DNA of 57,543 nt from Candidatus Solibacter usitatus (lineage in GTDB: Bacteria; Acidobacteriota; Terriglobia; Bryobacterales; Bryobacteraceae). The number at the start of each line of letters is the position of its first letter. The first letter of the stretch is position 1. Both the position numbers and the translations under genes were made by a program. Shown in pieces: positions 42,540 to 51,052 of the stretch. The notes beneath the pieces are model-generated. The model had not been told where the DNA came from and did not search any database. It was given only the letters and a program-made list of their open reading frames with translations. The stretch covers positions 1-57,543 of the forward strand of contig JACPNO010000067.1 of assembly GCA_016185465.1 (NCBI GenBank), in the 5' to 3' direction.

Positions 42540-44573
42540 ATGAAATCCCTCTGCCTGGTCCTGCTGATTTTCCTGGCCGCCGGCGCGCTCCCTGCGCAAA
42601 AGGCTCTCATTCTCGATTACGAGATGTACCCGCCGGATTTTTCCAACGAAACCATTCGGCGCGTCGCGGCGACAGGCCTGCGCGTGGATTTCCGCCAGTA
42701 CTATCCGGTGCTGACGCGGGCCGATCTGACGGGCTACAAAATGATCGTGCTGCTTTCCTCGGCCGGCGCGATCGGCTCCAGTTTGCAGCTTCCCGAAAGC
42801 GAAATTCCGGCGCTGGCGGACTATGTGAAGGGCGGCGGCGCGCTAGTGCTCGGCATTCCCGCCGATCCGGAAGCTTTCCACCAGCTCGGGCCGTACAACA
42901 AATTGCTGGACGCGCTCGGATCGGGTATTCAGATCCAGCCCGCGATCGCCGACGACGATTCCAATCGCTACCTCTCGACTATGTTTGCCCAGGCTTATTT
43001 CCGAACGGCGCCCGCGGGCGCGAGCGTGGTGCTTGACCGGTCGACCATTCTCAGCGCCGCGCCGCCCGCGCAGACGCTGGCGCAGACGTCGCCCACGGGC
43101 TACGCCATTACCGGTCTCGGCCGCGCGCGCGTCGAGTCCATCAAGAACGAAGGCGGATTGCCGCTGGTGGCCATGGCAAAAGCCGGCAAAGGGCAGGTGC
43201 TCGTCATCCCGCGTTTCACGCTCAATATCGGCGGCTTCAATGGCCGCATCGGCGTGGGCCCGGCCACGAATTTGGATTGGGTGCCCGCGAGCGACCGCTT
43301 CGTGCAAAACATTCTCACCGAAATCGTGAAAGGCGCCAATGGCCCGACGCCATCTACTGAAAATTCCCTGCCCGCCGCGCCGCCGGGCAACGTTGCGGTG
43401 GTCAGCATCGCGCCCCGGCAAGCCATTGAGCCTCAACCCAAAGATCGCCGCGCTTACCAGGCGCGCTACCGCTCGACCATTCGCCGCGATCTGTACGGCG
43501 CCTACCTGGATCACGGCCTGCGCGCGGCGTGGGGAGACATGAATCACGATGACGCCTGGCTCAAGCAGGCGGCCGACGGCTTCAAGAATTCCGGCTTGAA
43601 CTATATCTGGGCAGTGGGGTATCCGGAGCAGTTCGTGATGGACAAATACACCGCCGCGCAGCGCGATTCTCTGCGTCATGCCTGGGAGACTTTCGCCGGT
43701 CTGCTCGATGGCTCGCGGGTAGGCTGGACCATCGGCTTCAACTATCCGGGCGCGATCGATCGCGCCAAATACGCTAAGTCGCGCGGCGCCGATGGCAAGG
43801 AAATCGAGCTGCTTGCACCGCTTGATTTGCGCTACTGGTACGACATTGCGATTCCTGCCATGGAGGAGGTTGCCAGGTTCAGCGTGCGCCATCCTTCCGT
43901 CAAAGGCGTGATGGTGGATTACGAGATGTACGGCTTTGAGCCCATCATTTTCTACCCTGAGGCGATTGGCTTCGAGGATGTCTCGTACCACGCATTCCTG
44001 CGCGCCGCCGAAGGCCATATCGATGCGAAATTGTTGAAAGAGGCCGACGCGCTCGATTACGCCGCGCGCTATCCCTGGCTGCGCGACCACGGCTTACTTT
44101 CCACGTTCTATCTGCTGCTGGAAGGCGAGAGCGAAAAGTTGGGACGCCTGATCCGCGAGCGAATTCACGCCATCAATCCAAATTTCATTTTTAGCGCCTA
44201 TCACGCCGGACTGCCTTATTCCTGGTTTTATCGCGGCCTTATCCGGGGCATGAGCACGCCGGAAATGCCCATGATCTGGCTGAGCTTTCAGGGCCTTTCA
44301 GGCGCGGATGTGGATCGCTTCTGGTCGCACGGCCAGCACATGTTAAACGCTTCAGCGATCATGCTCGGCACTTACCCGATTCCTCAGTGGAAGGACGCCA
44401 TGATGGCGGGCCGCCGTTTTCACGACGGCTACTGGTTGAATCGCTTCAACTGGCTGATCGACGACGCCAAGGGCAGGAAATCCATCGAGATTCCCGACGG
44501 CACGCACCTGCAATCCTGGCAGGCGTTGCAGGAAGGCAACAAGCTCATCGACGCCTATGACCGGAAAAAGTAA
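42540..44573 (+). CDS. Secreted protein of unknown function, GATase-like and TIM-barrel-like regions
   Basis: The 677-residue protein has a clear signal peptide (MKSLCLVLLIFLAAGALPAQ). I do not recognise the family. Residues about 25-260 look like a class I glutamine-amidotransferase-like fold of the kind added to glycosidases (LILDYEMYPPDF, KMIVLLSSAGAIG, YVKGGGALVLGIP). From about 330 to the end, strand-helix alternation suggests a (beta/alpha)8 barrel, with acidic strand ends such as GVMVDYEMYGFEP. The pentapeptide DYEMY appears twice (residues 26-30 and 460-464), coded by the same 15 bases each time. It overlaps the next gene by 17 bases, so the two are co-translated and may act on the same polymer. 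Confidence 0.72.
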   Translation: MKSLCLVLLIFLAAGALPAQKALILDYEMYPPDFSNETIRRVAATGLRVDFRQYYPVLTRADLTGYKMIVLLSSAGAIGSSLQLPESEIPALADYVKGGGALVLGIPADPEAFHQLGPYNKLLDALGSGIQIQPAIADDDSNRYLSTMFAQAYFRTAPAGASVVLDRSTILSAAPPAQTLAQTSPTGYAITGLGRARVESIKNEGGLPLVAMAKAGKGQVLVIPRFTLNIGGFNGRIGVGPATNLDWVPASDRFVQNILTEIVKGANGPTPSTENSLPAAPPGNVAVVSIAPRQAIEPQPKDRRAYQARYRSTIRRDLYGAYLDHGLRAAWGDMNHDDAWLKQAADGFKNSGLNYIWAVGYPEQFVMDKYTAAQRDSLRHAWETFAGLLDGSRVGWTIGFNYPGAIDRAKYAKSRGADGKEIELLAPLDLRYWYDIAIPAMEEVARFSVRHPSVKGVMVDYEMYGFEPIIFYPEAIGFEDVSYHAFLRAAEGHIDAKLLKEADALDYAARYPWLRDHGLLSTFYLLLEGESEKLGRLIRERIHAINPNFIFSAYHAGLPYSWFYRGLIRGMSTPEMPMIWLSFQGLSGADVDRFWSHGQHMLNASAIMLGTYPIPQWKDAMMAGRRFHDGYWLNRFNWLIDDAKGRKSIEIPDGTHLQSWQALQEGNKLIDAYDRKK

Positions 44574-45717
44574 GCCGCTGGTTTTTCTGCTGCTGATGAC
44601 AGCGGCGGCCAGCGCGCAGCCGCGCGAATTTCTGACGCTCGCGAACGGGCAGCGTTTTTTCCCGATCGGGTTGTACGGCTTTCCGCAAAACCGCGCTGAC
44701 GACGCCATCTATAAGGAAGCCCGCGCGGCTGGGTTCAATTTCCTGGTGGGGCACGAAGCGCGCGAGGGCTTTTTGCGCTCCTACGATATTCCGGGCGGAC
44801 CGCCCGATCCGGATGCTGCTACTCGCCGCGGGTCGCTGCTCGATTTGACGTCCAACAAAGAGCGCAAGAGCCAGATGCTCACGGAACTGGCAAAGCAAAA
44901 CGAAAATACCCACGGAGTGATCGTCTGGCAAGGGCCGGACGAGCCCAACTATTTTCCGTTTGGGACGCGGCCGGGGCCGTCGAGCGCGGGCCTGCAGGCC
45001 GGCGCGGACGTTCTGCGTTCGGTTTCCAAGCATCCGCTTTGGATCAATTTCAGCCCCACTGGCGACGATCGCGCCCCGCGTGATTTTTCGAGTCTGGCGC
45101 ATTACCTCGCCGTGCCCGATGTCGTGTCGATCGACATTTATCCCGTGGGCGGGGGCGCCGATTTGCAGGAGAGCCCGTTCGCCGACCGCGGCCTGGCCTC
45201 CGTCGGCGATTTCACGCGCAACCTGGTTCGCATGGCCTCCGTAATTGGCCGCCAGCAAAAGCCCGTGTGGATGGTGCTGCAAGGTTTTGGCTGGCAGGCC
45301 CTGGGCGCAGCTTCGAATCCGCCCGAGAAGTGGACTGGCCGCCCACCCACCTACGAAGAGATTCGCTTCATGACTTTCGACGCGATCATCAATGGCGCAA
45401 CCGGCGTGATTTACTGGGGCGCGCCCTTCATTGCCAAGGACGACGCCGCCACCTGGGATGGGCTGAAGCGCGTCGCCGCGGAGCTGCACTCGCTCCAGCC
45501 GGCGCTCACGGGCGAGATTCTAGCGGCGGATCACCTCGCGTACTGCGCGAATCGCAATGTCGAAATTGCCGTTCGCCGAGCCGGGCGCGATGTTTACTTG
45601 TTGATGGCCAACGCCTCGCCGCTCGATATTGGTGAGACCGAAATCGTGTTTCGCGGCCAACAATTACGCGCGAAGTTCGGCCCTTTCGCAGTCGAAGTGC
45701 GCAAGCTGGCGGAGTAA
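44557..45717 (+). CDS. Secreted glycosidase-like protein of unknown specificity
   Basis: The 386-residue protein has a signal peptide (SKPLVFLLLMTAAASAQP). It then reads like a (beta/alpha)8 glycoside hydrolase of clan A type: FFPIGLYGFP, AAGFNFLVG, VIVWQGPDEPNYF (a possible acid/base strand), DVVSIDIYPVG, MVLQGFGWQA and GVIYWGAPF. A small beta domain ends it (RDVYLLMANASPLD). No family number can be assigned by eye. The start lies inside the previous gene (17-base overlap). The neighbouring M28 peptidase on the other strand ends 3 bases away. Confidence 0.75.
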   Translation: MTGKSKPLVFLLLMTAAASAQPREFLTLANGQRFFPIGLYGFPQNRADDAIYKEARAAGFNFLVGHEAREGFLRSYDIPGGPPDPDAATRRGSLLDLTSNKERKSQMLTELAKQNENTHGVIVWQGPDEPNYFPFGTRPGPSSAGLQAGADVLRSVSKHPLWINFSPTGDDRAPRDFSSLAHYLAVPDVVSIDIYPVGGGADLQESPFADRGLASVGDFTRNLVRMASVIGRQQKPVWMVLQGFGWQALGAASNPPEKWTGRPPTYEEIRFMTFDAIINGATGVIYWGAPFIAKDDAATWDGLKRVAAELHSLQPALTGEILAADHLAYCANRNVEIAVRRAGRDVYLLMANASPLDIGETEIVFRGQQLRAKFGPFAVEVRKLAE

Positions 45718-45719
45718 CA

Positions 45720-47108
45720 TTATTCAACCAGCCGGTCCGGCATGTCCGCCAGCACGTAGCTCAGCACCGCCAGCGCCGCGATGTTCTGCTGAAACTCTTC
45801 CGGCTTGATTTTGTCGATGGTGTCGGCGGGAGTGTGGTGCCAGTCGAAATAATGCACGCCGACGGTATTCATGCCGAAGCCCGGCACAGCCGCTTCCATC
45901 ACCGGTGAGATGTCTCCGCCGCCACCGCCGGGAGTCATCGAATCGGCGCCAATGGATTTCAGCAGCCGTCCGATTTCCCGCGCTTTCGCCAGCGCGCGCT
46001 CCGATTGCGGACCGGGCGCCATGCCAAAGCCGAATCCCAAAGGTTTTTCGGCGCCGCCATCCATCTCGATCGCCGCCACGTGATTGTTTACGCGGGCGCC
46101 CACCCAGTCGCGATAGGCTCTGCCGCCCGCCAAGCCATTTTCCTCGTTGGTGAAAAACACCACGCGCAGCGTGCGCCGCGGCCGCAGGCCCAATTTCTTG
46201 ATCAGGGCCACCGCCTGCAGGGACGCGATACATCCCGATCCGTTGTCCTGCGCGCCTTGCCCCACATCCCAGGAATCCAGATGACCGCCCATGACGACAA
46301 TCTCCTCCGGCTTTTCACGGCCACGAATTTCCCCGATCACGTTGGCGGAATCGGCATCCGGCTCCATGTGCGCTTCCATGAACAGATGCACAGTGACCTT
46401 GTCGCCTGAGTCGCTCAAGCGTTGGATCATCAGGGCATCTTCCGCGGTGATGGCGGCGGCGGGAACTTTGGGGGCATCCGGCAAGTACATCATCATTCCC
46501 GTATGCGGCGTCTGCTGGGTGAGCGACCCCACCGAGCGCAGCAGCATCGCCACTGCCCCGAGCGCGGCCGCCCGTGACGCGCCTACACCGCGATATTGCA
46601 CTGTTTTGCCGTAACCTTCGTAGGGCACATTGAAAAGGACAATCTTGCCGGCGATCTTGGCGCGTCCGGCTTTTTGCAGTTCGTCAAAGCTGCCCACCGG
46701 AACCACTTCGGCAGTAATTCCCTGAGAAGGCGTGGCCACGCTGCCGCCCAGCGCCAGCATGGTAAGCCGTCGCTTCACCGGCGCGGTGATCTCGGCATTT
46801 TCGCGGCCACGCACCCAATGCGGCACTTTCACGGCGGGCGTGACGACATTCTCCAAGCCATCGCGCTTCATCTGCGCCGCCGACCAGATAACGGCCTGCT
46901 CGAGCGCCGGCGACCCGCTGAGGCGGTGGCCAATACGATCGCACAGATACGCAAGCTTGTTGTAGCCGTCGTGGTCGGCGAGCGCGGCGGCGATCAGTTT
47001 GTCGGCGGTTTCCTTGTATTGTTGGGTGATCGAGCCGCCACCCTGGGAAAATAAGAACGCCAGCGGCAGCAAGACGAGCGTGGGCCAAACGATTTTCAAG
47101 CGAGACAT
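45720..47108 (-). CDS. Secreted M28-family metallopeptidase
   Basis: The 462-residue protein has a signal peptide (LKIVWPTLVLLPLAFLFSQ), an inserted protease-associated-type domain (about 130-245), and an M28 zinc aminopeptidase core. Metal ligands are visible as VMGGHLDSWD (His, Asp), QDNGSG (bridging Asp), TNEENGLAG (Glu pair), EMDGG and YFDWHHTPADT (His). Such enzymes remove N-terminal residues or cleave C-terminal dipeptides from peptides outside the cell. ATG 47108 directly precedes the signal peptide; the in-frame codon at 47135 would add nine polar residues. TACAAT lies 6 bases upstream of ATG 47108, with no Shine-Dalgarno sequence. Confidence 0.92.
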   Translation of the reverse strand: MSRLKIVWPTLVLLPLAFLFSQGGGSITQQYKETADKLIAAALADHDGYNKLAYLCDRIGHRLSGSPALEQAVIWSAAQMKRDGLENVVTPAVKVPHWVRGRENAEITAPVKRRLTMLALGGSVATPSQGITAEVVPVGSFDELQKAGRAKIAGKIVLFNVPYEGYGKTVQYRGVGASRAAALGAVAMLLRSVGSLTQQTPHTGMMMYLPDAPKVPAAAITAEDALMIQRLSDSGDKVTVHLFMEAHMEPDADSANVIGEIRGREKPEEIVVMGGHLDSWDVGQGAQDNGSGCIASLQAVALIKKLGLRPRRTLRVVFFTNEENGLAGGRAYRDWVGARVNNHVAAIEMDGGAEKPLGFGFGMAPGPQSERALAKAREIGRLLKSIGADSMTPGGGGGDISPVMEAAVPGFGMNTVGVHYFDWHHTPADTIDKIKPEEFQQNIAALAVLSYVLADMPDRLVE

Positions 47109-47114
47109 GCGCTT

Positions 47115-47120
47115 ATTGTA
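47115..47120 (-). promoter_or_regulatory. Putative -10 box of the M28 peptidase gene
   Basis: TACAAT on the minus strand (5/6 consensus), six bases before ATG 47108. Confidence 0.35.
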
Positions 47121-47168
47121 CGATGGGAAAATCATGGGAATCGGCGCAGCGTGATCATGGCGACTTAC

Positions 47169-47193
47169 GGAGCCGCGACCGAAGGAAGCGGTC
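47169..47193 (+). repeat. Short intergenic repeat, copy B
   Basis: GGAGCCGCGACCGAAGGAAG followed by CGGTC, containing the small hairpin GACCG-AAGGAAG-CGGTC. It is similar to 20903-20927. It lies in the gap between the divergent peptidase and FG-GAP genes. Confidence 0.4.
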
Positions 47194-47224
47194 TTGGTTC
47201 ACAACGCGCGCCCCTGTGAGGAGC

Positions 47225-48904
47225 ATGCGCGTGACCTGGCGCCAATTTGCGGGCTGCCTGCTTGCGGCCGCCGCCTGCGCCACCTGCCTGCGTCTTCCCG
47301 GCCTTTCGCAAAGTCCGGCCCCGCCCATACGCTTTGAGTACCGGCCGATTCCCTTTGTACTGGAAAATTCCGTGACGCCGCGAAAGCATCTGCCTGAAAC
47401 CATGCCCGGCGGCGTCGCCGTCTTTGATTTCGATAACGACGGCTACCCGGATATTTTCTTTACCAACGGCGCCGAGATGCCGGGACTGCAAAAATCATCC
47501 ACCAAGTTTTCCAATCGGCTCTTCCACAACAACGGCCGCGGCGGCTTCGAGGACGTCACGGCCAAAGCCGGCTTGGCCGGAACCGGTTTCGACATCGGCG
47601 TCGCGGTCGCCGACTTCAATAACGATGGCTACAAAGATCTATTCGTCGCCGGCGTATACCGCAGCACGCTCTACCGCAACAACGGCGATGGCACCTTCAC
47701 CGATATCACCGCCAAGGCCGGCTTAGCCAAGCCCGACGAGCGCTATGGACGCCTGTGGGGCGTGGCCGCTGCGTGGCTGGATTTCGATGGCGACGGCCTG
47801 CTCGATCTGTTCGTCGTCAACTATTGCATTTGGGACGCGCAGAAAGAGATTCGCTGCGAAACCGGCGGCAAGCCGGACTATTGTCATCCCAAGAATTACC
47901 AGGGTCTGCCCAATTCGCTCTACCGCAACAACGGCGACGGCACTTTCACCGATGTCTCGGCGAGCTCCGGCATACGTAAATACGTTGGACGGGGCATGAG
48001 CGCCGCGGTGGCCGATTACGACGGCGACGGACGCCCGGACATCTTCGTCACCAATGACAAGCTCTTCAATTTCCTGTTCCACAACGAGGGCGCGGGCAAG
48101 TTCAGCGAAATGGCTTTCGACGCCGGCGTGGCGGCCACCGAAGACGGCAACCCGGTTTCGGGCATGGGGGTGGATTTTCGCGACATCAACAACGACGGCC
48201 TTCCCGACTTGTTCTTCACGGCCCTGCCGGACGAGACTTTCCCGCTTTACCTCAACGCTGGCAAGGCCAGGTTCGACGAAGCCACCCACGCCAGCCGGCT
48301 GAGTCTCATCACCCGCAAAATGGCCGGCTGGGGCGCGGGGATTTACGACTTCGACAACGATGGCTGGAAAGATATTTTCGTAGCCCGCAGCGAGGTGCTT
48401 TCGCCCGATGGCTCCCGCGCCGGCCGCGCCCGCCAGCCCAACAGCGTTCTGCGCAATCTCGCCAACGGCAAAATGGAGGACGCCACTGAATCCGCCGGTT
48501 TGCTGGCCCGGCCTCCGATGATGCATCGCGGCGTTGCTTTTGGGGACTTCAACCGCGATGGAAGAATCGATGCCGTCGTGACCTCGCTCGGCGCCGAAGC
48601 CGAGTTGTGGATCAACGCCAGTCCGTCCGCCAATCACTGGCTGGATTTAGACCTGGTAGGCACGCGCAGTAATAAAGATGCCGTCGGCGCGCGCGTCAAG
48701 CTCGTCACCAGGAAGGGCAGCCAGTTCAATCACGTTTCGACCGCGGTGGGTTATGCCAGCTCGAGCGCCGGCCCCGTTCATTTCGGAATGGGCGCGGAAA
48801 CGCAGGCCGAGCGAATTGAAATTACCTGGCCCTCCGGGATCGTGCAGGCGATTTCGGCGGTGCCGGCGGATCAGGTCCTGCGCGTGGTGGAAAAAACGCA
48901 GTAG
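47225..48904 (+). CDS. Secreted FG-GAP repeat protein with ASPIC/UnbV domain (CRTAC1-like)
   Basis: The 559-residue protein has a signal peptide (WRQFAGCLLAAAACATC). A seven-bladed integrin-type propeller follows, built of FG-GAP/VCBS repeats with calcium-binding loops: FDFDNDGYPDIFF, ADFNNDGYKDLFV, LDFDGDGLLDLFV, ADYDGDGRPDIFV, RDINNDGLPDLFF and YDFDNDGWKDIFV. The end is an ASPIC/UnbV domain (NHWLDLDLVGTRSNKDAVGARV through ITWPSGI, in part). These proteins are abundant in Solibacter-type genomes, and their role is unknown, perhaps carbohydrate binding. ATG 47225 has GAGGAG just upstream. A second protein of this type lies at 54668. Confidence 0.9.
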   Translation: MRVTWRQFAGCLLAAAACATCLRLPGLSQSPAPPIRFEYRPIPFVLENSVTPRKHLPETMPGGVAVFDFDNDGYPDIFFTNGAEMPGLQKSSTKFSNRLFHNNGRGGFEDVTAKAGLAGTGFDIGVAVADFNNDGYKDLFVAGVYRSTLYRNNGDGTFTDITAKAGLAKPDERYGRLWGVAAAWLDFDGDGLLDLFVVNYCIWDAQKEIRCETGGKPDYCHPKNYQGLPNSLYRNNGDGTFTDVSASSGIRKYVGRGMSAAVADYDGDGRPDIFVTNDKLFNFLFHNEGAGKFSEMAFDAGVAATEDGNPVSGMGVDFRDINNDGLPDLFFTALPDETFPLYLNAGKARFDEATHASRLSLITRKMAGWGAGIYDFDNDGWKDIFVARSEVLSPDGSRAGRARQPNSVLRNLANGKMEDATESAGLLARPPMMHRGVAFGDFNRDGRIDAVVTSLGAEAELWINASPSANHWLDLDLVGTRSNKDAVGARVKLVTRKGSQFNHVSTAVGYASSSAGPVHFGMGAETQAERIEITWPSGIVQAISAVPADQVLRVVEKTQ

Positions 48905-48954
48905 CAGTACTATGCGGATTACGTGGTGATGCAGACCCTCGACCAGGGCATGGG

Positions 48955-49332
48955 TTAGAACCAGCCCTTGAGACGGGAGCGAACCTTCTTGGCCAGCTTT
49001 TCGATCTCCTCGGCTTTACGCATCGTACCCACGGAAAGCACGTTGGGGTTGGCCAGCTCCGCTTTCAGCTCAGTGGTCAATTTATTCATCCTTTCCGTGT
49101 CGGAGGTGAGCTGAGCATATTGAGCCTTGGCGATCTCATTCATGTCCCATTCGCCATCTTTGGTGAGGTGCCTCTTGCCCATCATGCGGTCCACTGAAGC
49201 GATATCACGTGCTTGGGCGTTGGCTTCATTGATCCGCTGCCGGGAAGGCGAATCCACTGGAATTTGCGATTGCGCCCACAACAGGGATGCCAGCAGCAAC
49301 ATCGACGATAGGAAAAGCAGACGGAGATTCAT
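48955..49332 (-). CDS. Small secreted protein of unknown function
   Basis: The 125-residue protein has a signal peptide (LRLLFLSSMLLLASLLWAQ). The rest is a charged, mostly helical segment (RINEANAQARDIASVDRMMG, AQLTSDTERMNKLTTELKAE, KAEEIEKLAKKVRSRLKGWF). That region looks like a coiled coil of about 60 residues. No family is recognised. ATG 49332 is preceded by GGAGCAATTT (spacing 6), and TATCAT further upstream is a plausible -10 box. It is followed 64 bases upstream on the same strand by a TPR protein gene, which may be in the same transcript. Confidence 0.75.
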   Translation of the reverse strand: MNLRLLFLSSMLLLASLLWAQSQIPVDSPSRQRINEANAQARDIASVDRMMGKRHLTKDGEWDMNEIAKAQYAQLTSDTERMNKLTTELKAELANPNVLSVGTMRKAEEIEKLAKKVRSRLKGWF

Positions 49333-49396
49333 AAATTGCTCCGCTGTTATGATACTCCGGCTGGGGCCGCCGGGCACTGTTAAATCTGCGCCGCGA

Positions 49397-50737
49397 TTAG
49401 GGCTGAGCCGCGCCTTGCGCGCTGAGCTTTTTGAACTGCGCCAGGTAGCGCGCTGCCTCCTCGGAGCGGCCGAGTTTGCGCTGAGTTTGCGCCATCAGGT
49501 TATAGGCAATCGCCAGATTGGGCCTCAACTTGATAGTGGTGGCTAGCGCCGGCCCGGCCTTCTGGTAGGCCCCCGTATCGTAAAGCAGCCGCCCGTATTC
49601 CAGCCAGGCGTCGGAGTGAGACGGATTCAGGGATGTCGCCTTCTCAAATGACGCCGCTGCCGCATCGTCGCGGTCCAGCCGGCGCTGGCAAATGCCCAGA
49701 TAGTACCAGGCTTCAGGGTCTCGTGGATCCAGGGCTAGAGCGCGCTGTAGATCGGCTTGGGCGCGGTCGAACGCCAGGTCGCTGAGTTGAACCCGCCCGG
49801 AGAGAACGAAGCCATCGGGCGCCTTCGGGTATTTCTCGACCAAGAAGCGCGCGCCGCGCAGAGCGTCATCGATCCGGCCGGCTTCGAGCATCAGCAGCGC
49901 CTGAGTCGAGATCAGGCCTCGCGAGTCGGGGAATTTTTCCAGGCCGCGCTTCAGCAGCGCGCGGTCCACGGCGTCGTTGCCTTCCGCCGCCTGCTGCTTG
50001 ACCAGCGCGGAAAAATACTCCTCCTGGGTTTCGTCGAGCGCCACGGCCTGGGCGAATTCCGCGGCTGCCTCGCGCGGCCGCCGCGCCCGGCCATAAAGGA
50101 TGCCGGATAAATAGCGCACGCGCGCTTCCCGCGCCGGCGGCAATTTCCGGTCAACGGTGAACTGGATTTGTTCCCGTGTAACCGGTCCGGCTTCCTCCTG
50201 GAAGCACCATTCCACCAATTGCGCGTGCAGAAGCGCATCGCCCGCGGCCAGTTGCCGCAACGCCGTCAGGTTGGTACGAGCCGTATCATTTTTTTTCAGC
50301 CGGAGAGCGGCGCGAACCAGGTAGGATTTGGTCGCCAGTTCGTTGGGATCGCGAGCGGCCAATTGGGAGAAGGTATCGAAAGCCTTTTGCCCCCGTCCGG
50401 ATTCCAACTCGGCCACCCCCAGGTTAAACAGGGTGGGCGAATCGCCCGGGCGCAGCCGGACTGCCTGTTGTAAGTGGGTCAGGGCTTGATCGGGATGGCC
50501 CGTATCCAGGAGCGCCTGTCCCAGTAGAGCCCGGGCTTCGGCGTTGGCGGGGTCCAAAGCCACCGCCTGCTGCAGCAGCGCAAGCGCTCGCTCAGGCTGG
50601 TTCGCCTGGAGGAATTCAGTGCTCTGCCGCAGCAAATCTGACGGCCGATCCGCGCGGTTCTGGGCGCTTGCAGGCGCCCCGGCAGCCAGCCAGAGGGCCG
50701 ATGCCACCACGGCCGCGGGCATGCAGGGAGTCCTCAT
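49397..50737 (-). CDS. Exported tetratricopeptide-repeat protein
   Basis: The 446-residue protein has a signal peptide (AAVVASALWLAAGAPASAQ) and TPR helices throughout. Two dense blocks are visible: residues about 38-140 (ALALLQQAVALDPANAEARALLGQ, ALTHLQQAVRLRPGDSPTLFNLG, each in part) and about 320-440 (ADLQRALALDPRDPEAWYYLG, SFEKATSLNPSHSDAWLEYG, in part). Such proteins scaffold envelope complexes; no enzymatic part is seen. ATG 50737 is preceded by TATAAG with only a four-base gap, and no Shine-Dalgarno sequence is present. It is divergent from the TonB receptor across a 315-bp intergenic region. Confidence 0.87.
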   Translation of the reverse strand: MRTPCMPAAVVASALWLAAGAPASAQNRADRPSDLLRQSTEFLQANQPERALALLQQAVALDPANAEARALLGQALLDTGHPDQALTHLQQAVRLRPGDSPTLFNLGVAELESGRGQKAFDTFSQLAARDPNELATKSYLVRAALRLKKNDTARTNLTALRQLAAGDALLHAQLVEWCFQEEAGPVTREQIQFTVDRKLPPAREARVRYLSGILYGRARRPREAAAEFAQAVALDETQEEYFSALVKQQAAEGNDAVDRALLKRGLEKFPDSRGLISTQALLMLEAGRIDDALRGARFLVEKYPKAPDGFVLSGRVQLSDLAFDRAQADLQRALALDPRDPEAWYYLGICQRRLDRDDAAAASFEKATSLNPSHSDAWLEYGRLLYDTGAYQKAGPALATTIKLRPNLAIAYNLMAQTQRKLGRSEEAARYLAQFKKLSAQGAAQP

Positions 50738-50867
50738 AACGCTTATATCGTATTCCAAATACGGAAAGACCGCACGTGGAGCTATATGCAATATGGTAAA
50801 GCGTTTAGAACGAGATAGGGGCTCAAAAGACGATGTAAACAAATCGCAAAAAATCTTGGAAACTCTC

Positions 50868-50896
50868 TAGACAGCCTATTACATCTGGTGTAGCAT
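50868..50896 (+). promoter_or_regulatory. Putative sigma-70 promoter of the TonB receptor gene
   Basis: In the 315-bp gap between the divergent TPR and receptor genes, TAGACA (50868-50873, 5/6 to TTGACA) is followed after exactly 17 bases by TAGCAT (50891-50896, 4/6), with a TG just before it. It would give a leader of about 150 bases. I see no other element in this gap beyond an overall AT-richer composition. Confidence 0.4.
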
Positions 50897-51052
50897 ACTC
50901 GAATCCGACAAGATGGCTGTCTCGATAACAGGGGTGCATAAGTAGCGTGACAGATGTTCATACGAGGCAAGGGCACGACATTCAGCCCGCGCCGGTTGAT
51001 TCACTTTGTAACGGCATTATCAATCTGCTTCAGTGGGGAAAGGAGTACGTGC

